64,000 nt of DNA from assembly GCF_014084125.1 (NCBI RefSeq), contig NZ_CP048405.1:4402001-4466000 (forward strand), given 5' to 3'. A program made the position numbers and the translations under genes. Each line of letters opens with the position of its first letter. Within the stretch, counting starts at the first letter, position 1. The notes beneath the pieces were generated by a model, which was not told where the DNA came from, ran no database searches, and saw only the letters and a list, made by a program, of their open reading frames with translations. Shown here piece after piece: positions 38,029 through 45,979 of the stretch. Source of the DNA: Streptacidiphilus sp. PB12-B1b (GTDB lineage: Bacteria > Actinomycetota > Actinomycetes > Streptomycetales > Streptomycetaceae).

Positions 38029-38037
38029 GGTGCGTCC

Positions 38038-38098
38038 GTGGTGCTGGTAGTGCTGGTAGTGCTGGTAGTGCTCGTGGTGCGAGTGGTGCTGGTGGTGC
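38038..38098. repeat. 9-bp tandem repeat GTAGTGCTG and variants
   Basis: From 38038, GTGGTGCTG, then GTAGTGCTG three times, then GTAGTGCTC, GTGGTGCGA, GTGGTGCTG and GTGGTGCGG, about seven near-copies in 60 bp. It lies between the etfA stop and the terminator hairpin. Non-coding on the sense strand; probably a slippage-prone 3'-untranslated tract. Confidence 0.65.
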
Positions 38099-38102
38099 GG
38101 GG

Positions 38103-39071
38103 TCAGCCCTTGCGGGTCTTGACCTCGGCGGTGAGCTGGGGCAGGACGGTGAACAGGTCCCCGACCACGCCGTAGTCGGCCAGCTCGAAGATCGGCGCCT
38201 CGGCGTCCTTGTTGACCGCCACGATCGTCTTGGAGGTCTGCATCCCCGCCCGGTGCTGGATCGCCCCCGAAATCCCGTTGGCGATGTACAACTGCGGAGA
38301 CACCTGCTTGCCGGTCTGCCCCACCTGGTTGCTGTGCGGATACCACCCCGCGTCCACCGCCGCCCGCGAGGCACCCACCGCCGCACCCAACGAGTCCGCC
38401 AACTCCTCCACCACCCCGAAACCCTCGGCCGCCCCCACACCCCGGCCACCGGAGACCACGATCGCCGCCTCCGTCAACTCCGGACGCCCCGAGGACACCC
38501 GCGCCGTCCGCGAGACCACCCGCGTCCCGGACGCCGCCGCCGAGAACACCACCTCCACCGGCACCACCACCCCCGCACCCGCCACCTGCTCCGGCGCCAC
38601 CGCATTCGGCTTCACCGTGATCACCGGCACCCCACGACTGACCCGCGACGCCGTGGTGAACGACGCCGCGAACGCCGACTGCACCGCCACCGGACCCCCC
38701 TCACCCGCCGACACATCCACCGCATCGGTAATCACCCCCGAACCCAACCGCAACGCCAACCGCGCCGCCACCTCCTTCCCCTCACCCGACGACGACACCA
38801 GCACCGCCACCGGCGCAGCCGCCTTCGCCACCTGCTCCAACGCATCGACCTTCGGCACCACCAGGAACTCACCGAACTCCGCCGCGTCAGCGGTGTACAC
38901 CTTGACCGCACCGTACTGCGCCAACGACCCCGCCAACTGCGCCGCACCCCCGCCCGCGCCCAGCAGCACCGCCGCCGGCTCACCCAACCGACGCGCCAGC
39001 GTCAACAACTCCAGCGCCGGCTTGCGCACAGCACCGTCCACATGGTCGACCAGGACCAGGACCTCACCCAT
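38103..39071 (-). CDS. etfA: Electron transfer flavoprotein alpha subunit
   Basis: 322 residues. FAD-binding C-terminal segment [20 protein letters not shown] followed by [20 protein letters not shown], the EtfA hallmark, with [20 protein letters not shown] before it. With EtfB it shuttles electrons from acyl-CoA dehydrogenases to the quinone pool. Starts [15 protein letters not shown]. Second gene of the etfBA operon, 59 bp downstream of etfB. High Cys-free, Ala-rich content is normal. Confidence 0.97.
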   Translation of the reverse strand: MGEVLVLVDHVDGAVRKPALELLTLARRLGEPAAVLLGAGGGAAQLAGSLAQYGAVKVYTADAAEFGEFLVVPKVDALEQVAKAAAPVAVLVSSSGEGKEVAARLALRLGSGVITDAVDVSAGEGGPVAVQSAFAASFTTASRVSRGVPVITVKPNAVAPEQVAGAGVVVPVEVVFSAAASGTRVVSRTARVSSGRPELTEAAIVVSGGRGVGAAEGFGVVEELADSLGAAVGASRAAVDAGWYPHSNQVGQTGKQVSPQLYIANGISGAIQHRAGMQTSKTIVAVNKDAEAPIFELADYGVVGDLFTVLPQLTAEVKTRKG

Positions 39072-39130
39072 GACTCAGCTCTCCAAAAACGTCGATGTGC
39101 AGGAAGGAAACGCGATGAGCACGCTGGGGC

Positions 39131-39916
39131 TCAGATGAACTTCTGCGCGGCCAAGAACTCGGCCAGCTGCCTGCCGCCCTCGCCCTCGTCCTTGACGATC
39201 GTGCCCGCGCTGCGCGCCGGACGCGCGGTCACCCGGTCCACCGCCGTCCACGCCCCGCCCAGACCCACCTCGTCCGCCGCGATCCCCAGATCCTCCAGAT
39301 CCAACGAGACCACCGGCTTCTTCTTCGCCGCCATGATCCCCTTGAACGAGGGGTACCGCGCCTCACCCGACTGGTCGGTCACCGACACCACCGCCGGCAG
39401 CGACGCCTCCACCACCTCGCTCGCCGCATCCCCGTCCCGACGACCCCGCACCGACCCGCCCTCCACACTCACCTCGGACAGCAGCGTCGCCTGCGGCACA
39501 CCCAACCGCTCCGCCAGCAGCGCCGGCACCACCCCCATCGTCCCGTCCGTGGACGCCATCCCGCACACCACCAGATCGAACCCGGTCTTCTCCAGCGCCC
39601 GCGCCAGCACCGCCGAGGTCCCGATCACATCCGTACCGTGCAGATCCTCGTCACTCACGTGCACCGCCTTGTCCGCACCCATCGACAACGCCTTGCGCAA
39701 CGCGTCCTTCGCATCGTCCGGACCCACCGTCAGCACCGTCACCTCCGCATCCCCCGACGCCTCCGCGATCCGCAACGCCTGCTCGACCCCGTACTCGTCC
39801 AGCTCCGACAGCAGCCCGTCCACCGAATCCCGGTCGGTCGTCGCATCCTCCGCGAAACGACGGTCACCGGTCGCATCGGGCACGTACTTCACACAGACAA
39901 CGATCCTCAAGCTCAC
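39131..39916 (-). CDS. etfB: Electron transfer flavoprotein beta subunit
   Basis: 261 residues, the normal EtfB size. Starts [20 protein letters not shown], then [20 protein letters not shown], and [20 protein letters not shown] (nucleotide-binding loop), ending with [20 protein letters not shown]. Binds AMP and pairs with EtfA. First gene of the operon; a tandem palindrome lies about 100 bp upstream and may regulate both. Confidence 0.97.
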   Translation of the reverse strand: MSLRIVVCVKYVPDATGDRRFAEDATTDRDSVDGLLSELDEYGVEQALRIAEASGDAEVTVLTVGPDDAKDALRKALSMGADKAVHVSDEDLHGTDVIGTSAVLARALEKTGFDLVVCGMASTDGTMGVVPALLAERLGVPQATLLSEVSVEGGSVRGRRDGDAASEVVEASLPAVVSVTDQSGEARYPSFKGIMAAKKKPVVSLDLEDLGIAADEVGLGGAWTAVDRVTARPARSAGTIVKDEGEGGRQLAEFLAAQKFI

Positions 39917-40274
39917 GGCCTGTCTCCTGTACTGGTACTGGTCACATCCGGCAACTGTCGCTCAGGCAGGGGGCGCGCTGCGCGACGCCCCACCGACCGG
40001 ACTCCCCGGAAGCATACTCACGAGTAACTCTGTCCATGCTACTCGCGGGTAGCTTACGCTTCGCCGCCGGTCCTCCTACCCTGCCGACCGGCCACCAGAC
40101 ACGGGTGACCAGCCGTGGGCTCATACTCCCCCACCCGAGCGCATCCGTCGCCACACGGCGGGCCCGTGCCGCTGTGACTTTGCGCCCATTCACCGCCCGT
40201 GCGCCCGTGACCGCACCAGCGGCGGCCCGCCCGGCGGTTCCCAGGAGCGGCTCAGCCGCACGGCTGACCGGCGG
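39917..40274. other. Intergenic region upstream of etfB
   Basis: 358 bp between etfB (minus) and the thioredoxin-like gene (minus, ending at 40275). Contains the tandem TACTC palindromes listed separately. No open frame with a ribosome site or protein-like composition was seen in the rest. Confidence 0.5.
40015..40052. promoter_or_regulatory. Two TACTC-type palindromes upstream of etfB
   Basis: TACTCACGAGTA at 40015-40026 and CTACTCGCGGGTAG at 40039-40052, centres 25 bp apart, both fitting TACTCRCGRGTA. AT-rich islands of this form upstream of acyl-CoA/ETF genes are often TetR-family (FadR/AcdR-like) operators. About 100-135 bp before the etfB start. Confidence 0.55.
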
Positions 40275-40691
40275 TCAGCCGACCGCCTGACCCAGGGCGG
40301 CGATCACGTCGGCCTTGCGCGGCTGGCCGGAGGCCCGCTGCACCAGCGAGCCGCGGGCGTCCAGCACCAGCACGGTCGGCGTGCGCAGGATGTCCAGCCG
40401 CCGCACCAGCTCCAGCCGGGACTCCGCGTCTATCTCCACATGGGCCACCCCGTCGACCATGCCGACGACCTCGTCCAGCACCCGCTTCGTCGCCCGGCAG
40501 GGAGCGCAGAAGGCGGACGAGAACTGCACCAGCGTCGCCCGCCGGCCCAGCTCGGCGCCCAGGTCCTCGGCGCCGAGCCGTACTCCGCTGTCCCGCCCGC
40601 GCACCCGCAGCCTCCCGTCCCGGCGCATGCGCCACAGGCCGAAGACGGCCGACAGGGCCAGCACGGCCGCGCACACCACCACACCAGTCAT
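40275..40691 (-). CDS. Thioredoxin-fold membrane-anchored protein
   Basis: 138 residues. N-terminal hydrophobic helix (MTGVVVCAAVLALSAVFGL), then a thioredoxin domain: TLVQFSSAFCAPCRATKRVL with the CxxC active site FCAPC, DAESRLELVRRLDILRTPTV with the cis-Pro, and RASGQPRKADVIAALGQ. The CAPC redox site resembles TlpA/ResA-like disulfide reductases or thioredoxins. Anchored in the membrane, the active site may face outside (inside is also possible). Divergent from a cysteine-containing leader peptide and the DUF4395 gene. Confidence 0.87.
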   Translation of the reverse strand: MTGVVVCAAVLALSAVFGLWRMRRDGRLRVRGRDSGVRLGAEDLGAELGRRATLVQFSSAFCAPCRATKRVLDEVVGMVDGVAHVEIDAESRLELVRRLDILRTPTVLVLDARGSLVQRASGQPRKADVIAALGQAVG

Positions 40692-40754
40692 GGGCCCAAG
40701 GATGCACCGGCCGCCCCCGGTACCGGTAGCCGCCCGTCCGCGTACCATCGCGGT

Positions 40755-40844
40755 ATGGACTCCACCAGCGGGCCGCTCCCGCTGAGGCTGACCCGGCGCC
40801 TGGTCATCGACCTGTGCCGGGCCACGGTCACGCGCTGTCGCTGA
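40755..40844 (+). CDS. Cysteine-containing leader peptide upstream of DUF4395
   Basis: 29 residues: MDSTSGPLPLRLTRRLVIDL then CRATVTRCR. I recognise this as the short actinobacterial leader-peptide type with the RRLxIDLxR core and Cys-Arg codons near the end, found upstream of sulfur/redox genes. A TACCAT (-10-like) 6 bp before the ATG suggests a leaderless message. It ends 85 bp before the DUF4395 start, leaving room for an attenuator. In mycobacteria such uORFs sense cysteine supply by ribosome stalling; that role here is inferred. Confidence 0.65.
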   Translation: MDSTSGPLPLRLTRRLVIDLCRATVTRCR

Positions 40845-40929
40845 AGCCGGACGAAACGCCCCGCCCGGGGCCGTCACGCAGCTCAGGCACCAGCCCTCGC
40901 CGTCACCGCCCGGAGAACCGGAGTCCGCC

Positions 40930-41418
40930 ATGCCCGCCGCCGCGCCCACACCCGCGCCGCTCGCCACCCCCAGAACCGCCCCCGGACCGCAGCAGATCGA
41001 CGCGCGCGGCCCGCGCTTCGCCGCCGTGCTCACCAGCGTCGTCCTGGCCGTCGTGCTGATCACCGGGAGCGGCTGGCTGCTCGCCGCGCAGACCGCGGTG
41101 TTCGCCCTCGCCGCCGTCGGCGGGCTGGGCCGCTCGCCGTACAGCTGGCTCTACCGCACCCTGGTCCGCCCCCGGTTGGGGCCGCCGACCGAGTGGGAGG
41201 ACGCCGCCCCGCCGCGCTTCGCCCAGGGCGTCGGCCTCGGCTTCGCCCTGGTCGGCACCGTCGGCTACCTGAGCGGCGCGGCCTGGCTCGGCCTGGCCGC
41301 CACCGCGCTGGCGCTGGCCGCCGCTTTCCTGAACGCCGCGTTCGGCTACTGCCTCGGCTGCGAGGTCTACCTGCTGCTGCGCAGGGGGCAGGACCGGATG
41401 CGACCTGCGGGCCAGTAG
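40930..41418 (+). CDS. DUF4395 membrane protein
   Basis: 162 residues. ~25-residue Pro/Ala-rich start, then IDARGPRFAAVLTSVVLAVV and two to three further hydrophobic segments, with QTAVFALAAVGGLGRSPYSW and AFLNAAFGYCLGCEVYLLLR. The CLGC pair matches the conserved CxxC of DUF4395, a family often next to thioredoxin or sulfurtransferase genes. Probably a redox membrane protein. The divergent thioredoxin-like gene and the cysteine leader upstream support a sulfur/thiol role. Confidence 0.88.
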   Translation: MPAAAPTPAPLATPRTAPGPQQIDARGPRFAAVLTSVVLAVVLITGSGWLLAAQTAVFALAAVGGLGRSPYSWLYRTLVRPRLGPPTEWEDAAPPRFAQGVGLGFALVGTVGYLSGAAWLGLAATALALAAAFLNAAFGYCLGCEVYLLLRRGQDRMRPAGQ

Positions 41419-41553
41419 GCTGGAGCCTGGTCGGTGTGACCGCAGTCTCCCCGAAGGTGGTGCCGGCCGGAGTGACACGGCACCACCGCTCGGGGAACAT
41501 GCATGGTTAGAACACCGGACCGGGCACACGCCCGAAGGAAGTAGGGCCTCACC

Positions 41554-42327
41554 GTGGCTGATCTCGTGTACCCGCCGATCATCGGAGCGGCTCGGACGCT
41601 TTTCCTCGCGCTCGACCTCAGGATGAATGTCGTCGGCGCCGAGAACGTGCCGCGCAGCGGCGGTGCCGTTCTGGTCTGCAACCACGTCAGCTATCTGGAC
41701 TTCATCTTCGCCGGGTGGGGCGCGCTCAAGGCCGGCAGCCGCAAGACCCGCTTCATGGCCAAGGACGACGTCTTCCGGCACCGGATCTCCGGGCCGCTGA
41801 TGCGCGGCATGAAGCACATCCCGGTGGACCGCTCGGACGGCCAGCCCGCCTATGACGCGGCCGTGCGCGCGCTGCGCTCGGGCGAGGTGGTCGGGGTCTT
41901 CCCGGAGGCCACCATCAGCCGCTCCTTCACGCTGAAGAAGTTCAAGACCGGCGCCGCCCGGATGGCCGCCGACGCCGGCGTCCCGCTGCTGCCGATGGCC
42001 GTGTGGGGCACCCAGCGGCTGTGGACCAAGGGCCGCCCCAAGACCCTGACCCGGCGCCACACGCCGATCACCATCATCATCGGCGAGCCGATCACGCTCA
42101 CTCCCGAGGACCGCCCGGTGATGGTCACCCGCCGACTGCGGGCCGCCATGACCGACCTGCTGGACCGGGCACAGACCACCTACCCGGACTCTCCCTCCGG
42201 CCCCGACGACACCTGGTGGCAGCCGGCCCACCTCGGCGGCTCGGCCCCGACCCTGGAGGTCGCCGAGGCAGAGGACGAGAAGGAGAACGCGGAGAAGGCC
42301 GCCCGCCGCGCCGCCGCCGCGGGCTGA
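41554..42327 (+). CDS. 1-acyl-sn-glycerol-3-phosphate acyltransferase (PlsC-like)
   Basis: 257 residues. Catalytic motif VCNHVSYLDF (NHx4D at 43-49), substrate motif EVVGVFPEATISRSF, and PLLPMAVWGTQRLW (motif IV). Membrane-associated; makes phosphatidic acid or a related lipid. GTG start with AGGGCCTCACC upstream. The acidic C-terminal ~25 residues (EAEDEKENAEKAARRAAAAG) are likely a disordered tail. Single gene. Confidence 0.93.
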   Translation: MADLVYPPIIGAARTLFLALDLRMNVVGAENVPRSGGAVLVCNHVSYLDFIFAGWGALKAGSRKTRFMAKDDVFRHRISGPLMRGMKHIPVDRSDGQPAYDAAVRALRSGEVVGVFPEATISRSFTLKKFKTGAARMAADAGVPLLPMAVWGTQRLWTKGRPKTLTRRHTPITIIIGEPITLTPEDRPVMVTRRLRAAMTDLLDRAQTTYPDSPSGPDDTWWQPAHLGGSAPTLEVAEAEDEKENAEKAARRAAAAG

Positions 42328-42369
42328 CCCGCCGCAGCAGGCCCCGGGGCGGCGGCATGTCGCCCCGGG

Positions 42370-43227
42370 CTAGTGCAGGACGTTCACCGCGCGGGCGACG
42401 ATCAGCGCCAGCGTCAGCAGCGAGACCACGGACTGGATGGTCATCAGCACCTTCGCCCAGCGCGACAGCGGCATGGTGTCGGTCGGGCTGAAGGCGGTCG
42501 CATTGGTGAAGGCCACGTACAGGTAGTCCGGGTACTCCGGCTCCCAGTCGGCCGGGGCGATGCCCTCCTGCTGCATCTGCGGGAAGAGCAGGTCCGGGAA
42601 CTGGTGCGTGCCCATGGCCCGGGCCGCCGGGCCGCCCCGGTCCCACTCCCAGTACCAGAGGCTGAAGGCGATGATGTTGGTCAGCCAGACGCCGCCGCCG
42701 GTCGTCAGCAGCGTGACCGCGCCCACGGCCGGGCTGCCGTTGACCAGGTCGCGCACCAGCAGGACCGCCGACCAGCCGTTGGCCAGGCTGACGGCGGCGG
42801 CCAGCAGCAGCCCCAGCGCGCGCAGCAGCGTCGAGCTGCGCTCCATGCGGCGGTGCGGGTTGGCCACCGCCAGCGCGCCCATCAGCGCCAGCTCCAGCAC
42901 CGGCAGCAGCCAGTGCGGGTGGACGGTGAACCGCTCCGGCAGCATCCACTGGACGACGATGCCGACGCACAGCACCAGGGTGACCGCCCAGCGGGCCTCG
43001 CCCTGGGTGCGCCGGCGCCAGGCCGGGGCCCACGGCCCCTCCTGACGCTGCCGCAGCGGATCGTTCACCAACAGCGACTCGATCCGCTCCAGCCGTCCGT
43101 GCAACTGCTCCGCCCAGCGGTCGGAGGGCGGCAGCGGGGCGCCGGGCCCGGACCGCGGCACGGGCGGCGGGGGCTGCTGCGGCGCGGACGCCGACGGGGA
43201 GGGCTGCGGGGAGTGCTCGTCGCTCAT
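42370..43227 (-). CDS. DUF1345-like integral membrane protein
   Basis: 285 residues. Pro-rich ~35-residue N-terminus with RLERIESLLVND, then about six membrane helices, with AFTNATAFSPTDTMPLSRWA and KVLMTIQSVVSLLTLALIVA at the C-end, a motif pattern shared with DUF1345 and potassium-channel-like two-TM families (FTNATAFSPTDT). ATG at 43227 fits; longer in-frame readings add Arg/Ser-rich non-protein-like sequence. Divergent from the MerR regulator. Confidence 0.8.
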   Translation of the reverse strand: MSDEHSPQPSPSASAPQQPPPPVPRSGPGAPLPPSDRWAEQLHGRLERIESLLVNDPLRQRQEGPWAPAWRRRTQGEARWAVTLVLCVGIVVQWMLPERFTVHPHWLLPVLELALMGALAVANPHRRMERSSTLLRALGLLLAAAVSLANGWSAVLLVRDLVNGSPAVGAVTLLTTGGGVWLTNIIAFSLWYWEWDRGGPAARAMGTHQFPDLLFPQMQQEGIAPADWEPEYPDYLYVAFTNATAFSPTDTMPLSRWAKVLMTIQSVVSLLTLALIVARAVNVLH

Positions 43228-43312
43228 CGCCCCATTGTGGGCCTCCGGCGGCGGTGCCCGGCCCGCGGCCGGGATGCCCGCGCCCGTGCCGCGGAGCACT
43301 ACGCTCGTGCGC

Positions 43313-44146
43313 GTGAGCGACAACCCGGCATCAGACCCCCGTGCACACCGGCGTCCGGTGCGCGAGTTCCGCACCGAGGACCTCGCCCGGGAGGCGGGCA
43401 TCCCGGTGCGGACGCTGCGCTTCTACCGCGAGCGGCGGCTGCTGCCGCCGCCCCGGCGCGAGGGCCGGATCGCCTGGTACACCGAGGACCACCTGGCCCG
43501 GCTGCGGATCATCGCCGACCTGCTGGAGCGCGGCCACACCCTCGGCGGCATCGCCGAGCTGCTCACCGCCTGGGAGGACGGCCGCGACGTGGCCGCGCTG
43601 CTGGGCCTGGAGGGCGCCATCGCCGCGCCCTGGTCCGAGGAGACGCCGGTGCCGCTGGCCCTGGCCGATCTGGACGCGGCCTACCAGGGCCAGGTCGACC
43701 AGGCGACGCTGGCGGAGGCCGAGGCGCTGGGCTACGTCGCGGTCGACGGCGACACGGTCAGCCACATCAGCCGCCGACTGCTGGACGCCTCCGCCGCGCT
43801 GGTCGCCGAGGGCATCCCGCTGGCGGCCGTGCTGGAGGCCGCGCACGGCGTCCGGGCCAGCGCGGACGCCTTGGCCGACCTCTTCGTGGAGCTGGTCAAC
43901 AAGCAGCTGCTGGGCGGCCTGGAGCAGCGGCTGTCGGCCGGGGAGACCGCGCAGCTCGCGGACCGGCTGGCCCGGCTGCGGCCGATCGCCCGCACGGTGG
44001 TGGACGTGGAGTTCGCGCTGGCGATGGACCGGCGCGTCCACAGCGAGCTGGGCTCGGTGCTGGCGCACCTGGGCCAGCGGGCCGCCGCCGAGGCGGCGGA
44101 CGCGGACCCGGCCGGGGCGGACCCGGCGGCCGAGCGGGAGCTGTAG
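43313..44146 (+). CDS. MerR-family transcriptional regulator
   Basis: 277 residues. DNA-binding winged helix FRTEDLAREAGIPVRTLRFY then RERRLLPPPRREGRIAWYTE and DHLARLRIIADLLERGHTLG, the MerR helix-turn-helix pattern. The rest is an unusual long effector domain (EALGYVAVDGDTVSHISRRL and on) ending Ala/Asp-rich. GTG start at 43313. Lies 60 bp from the divergent membrane-protein gene and just before the second MFS unit. Target is not known. Confidence 0.88.
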   Translation: MSDNPASDPRAHRRPVREFRTEDLAREAGIPVRTLRFYRERRLLPPPRREGRIAWYTEDHLARLRIIADLLERGHTLGGIAELLTAWEDGRDVAALLGLEGAIAAPWSEETPVPLALADLDAAYQGQVDQATLAEAEALGYVAVDGDTVSHISRRLLDASAALVAEGIPLAAVLEAAHGVRASADALADLFVELVNKQLLGGLEQRLSAGETAQLADRLARLRPIARTVVDVEFALAMDRRVHSELGSVLAHLGQRAAAEAADADPAGADPAAEREL

Positions 44147-44188
44147 CAGCCGTCCCCGCCGAGATACTTCCCGTCCTGAACCTTTTAA

Positions 44189-44245
44189 CTTGACCACCTA
44201 AAGCTTTGGCGCTAACGTCCCTCTTATTGCTTGACCATCTAAAGC
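44189..44245. promoter_or_regulatory. Direct repeat CTTGACC[AT]CTAAAGC upstream of MFS gene
   Basis: CTTGACCACCTAAAGC at 44189-44204 and CTTGACCATCTAAAGC at 44230-44245, 15 of 16 identical and 41 bp apart, within a local AT-rich stretch. TTGACC resembles a -35 element. Typical of MarR/TetR-type operators in front of exporter genes; the transporter starts at 44284. Confidence 0.65.
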
Positions 44246-44283
44246 ATCAAGAGCATGAAACTTCCGAAGGACCTAGCCTCGCC

Positions 44284-45777
44284 ATGAGCCAAGACCTGTC
44301 CCGCCCCCACGCGTCCGCCCGCCGCGGCAGTACGCCCCTGATCCTCGCCCTCGGGCTCGCGGCCATGGTCGTCTCCATGGCGCAGACCCAGGTCATCCCG
44401 ATCCTGTCGCTGCTCGGCAGCGACCTGCACGCCGGTTCGGCCGGGGTCAGCTGGGTCACCACCGCCACGCTGCTCTCGGCCGCCGTCTTCACCCCGCTGC
44501 TGGGCCGCGTCGGCGACCTGCACGGCAAGAAGCGCACCCTGGTCGCGGTACTGGTGGTGATGGTGCTGGGCTCGGTGCTGGCCGCCGCCACCACCTCGCT
44601 GGGCATCCTGATCGTCGCCCGGGTCCTCCAGGGCTCGGCCACCGCGATCTTCCCGCTGGGGCTGTCGATCATCCGGGACGAGGTCCCGCAGGAGAAGCTG
44701 CACGGGGCGATGGCGCTGGTCAGCAGCACCCTGGCGTTCGGCAGCGGGCTCTCGCTGGTGGTCACCGGACTGCTCACCCAGGGCAGCCACCCGAACTACC
44801 ACTCGGTCTTCTGGTTCTCCACCGCGATCTCGGTGCTGGCGCTCGCCGCCGTGGCCCTGGTCGTGCCGGACGGAGGCCACCGCGTCGGCGGCCGGATCGA
44901 CTTCCTCGGCGCCTCCACGCTCGCGGTCTTCCTGGTGCTGCTGCTGCTCGGCATCTCCCAGGGGCACACCTGGGGCTGGTCCTCCGGCCGGATCATCGGC
45001 TGCTTCGCCGGATCGGTGGTCATGGCCGCGGTCTGGGTGCTGGTCGAACTGAAGGTCGCCAACCCGCTGGTGGACATGCGGATGTTCGTCCACCGGCAGG
45101 TCGCCTTCACCAACGTCGCCGGACTGTTCGTCGGCTTCGCCTCCTTCACCTCCTTCATCGGCATCTCCTACCTGGTGCAGATGCCCCAGCGGATCGCCGG
45201 CTACGGCTTCACCTCCTCGGTGCTGCGCGCCTCGGTCGAGTACCTGCTGCCCAGCTCGCTGGTCGCGCTGATCGCCGCCCCGATCGGCGGCATCCTGGTG
45301 CGCCGCATCGGCGCCCGCCACACCCTGGCCGCCGGCTCCCTGGTCGGCGTGGCCGGCTTCGCCTGGCTGGCCTGGGGCCACGGCCACCCGGCCGACGTGA
45401 TCATCGCCGGGATGCTCGCGGGCATCGCCATCGCCTTCGGCTACGCCTCCATGCCCGCCCTGATCGCCTCCAGCGTCCCGGTCGAGCAGACCGGCATCGC
45501 CAACGGCATCAACTCGATCTCCCGCTCGGTCGGCAGCTCCATCGCCTCCGCGGTGGTGACCTCGCTGCTCGCCTCCAAGCTGATCCCCGGCCTGCCGGCC
45601 GGCATCCCGCCGCTGCCCCAGGAGAGCCAGTTCACGCTGAGCTTCGCCATCGCCGCCGGGGCGCTGCTGCTGACCGTGGCCGTCGCACTGGCCGGTCTGA
45701 CCAAGGTCAGCAAGCCGCACAGCGTGGTCGCCGCCGGCTCCGCCGCCCCGGCCGAGTCGGACCGCGCCGCGGTCTGA
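44284..45777 (+). CDS. MFS transporter, 14-helix DHA2-like drug exporter
   Basis: 497 residues with about 14 predicted helices. Motifs: ILALGLAAMVVSMAQTQVIP, GRVGDLHGKKRTLVAVLVVM (motif A), ARVLQGSATAIFPLGLSIIR (motif B) and GTGIANGINSISRSVGSS-like QTGIANGINSISRSVGSSIA (motif C type). Ends with Ala/Ser/Glu-rich tail. ATG at 44284 after GAAGGACC. Upstream direct repeats suggest local regulation. Substrate unknown. Followed by a very strong 22-bp-stem terminator. Confidence 0.93.
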   Translation: MSQDLSRPHASARRGSTPLILALGLAAMVVSMAQTQVIPILSLLGSDLHAGSAGVSWVTTATLLSAAVFTPLLGRVGDLHGKKRTLVAVLVVMVLGSVLAAATTSLGILIVARVLQGSATAIFPLGLSIIRDEVPQEKLHGAMALVSSTLAFGSGLSLVVTGLLTQGSHPNYHSVFWFSTAISVLALAAVALVVPDGGHRVGGRIDFLGASTLAVFLVLLLLGISQGHTWGWSSGRIIGCFAGSVVMAAVWVLVELKVANPLVDMRMFVHRQVAFTNVAGLFVGFASFTSFIGISYLVQMPQRIAGYGFTSSVLRASVEYLLPSSLVALIAAPIGGILVRRIGARHTLAAGSLVGVAGFAWLAWGHGHPADVIIAGMLAGIAIAFGYASMPALIASSVPVEQTGIANGINSISRSVGSSIASAVVTSLLASKLIPGLPAGIPPLPQESQFTLSFAIAAGALLLTVAVALAGLTKVSKPHSVVAAGSAAPAESDRAAV

Positions 45778-45803
45778 CCGCCTTTCCCCGCCTCCCCCGC
45801 CAG

Positions 45804-45852
45804 GCCGGAACGGCCCGGGCGCTCCCCCGCGGAGCGCCCGGGCCGTTCCGGC
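45804..45852. terminator. Strong terminator, 22-bp stem
   Basis: Perfect 22-bp stem, left arm 45804-45825, right arm 45831-45852, 5-nt loop CCCGC. Lies 26 bp after the MFS stop and before the sbcD promoter. Confidence 0.85.
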
Positions 45853-45979
45853 TGTGGGCCCTGGTGGGCACGGGTTGTCAGTGGCGCCTGTGATACTCGT
45901 AGCGGTCGGCCGAACCCGCGCCGACCGCACCGAGGCAGAGGGGGCGGACGATGGCGAACCGGCAGGCAGGGCCGCTGTC

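Noticed and set aside
38038-38098. CRISPR-like array
   Set aside because: Unit of 9 bp without spacers; ordinary short tandem repeat. No other array candidate in the window.
37978-38346. His/Gln-rich C-terminal peptide on the minus strand
   Set aside because: It is produced by the 9-bp tandem repeat read out of frame over etfA; the true etfA frame is intact.
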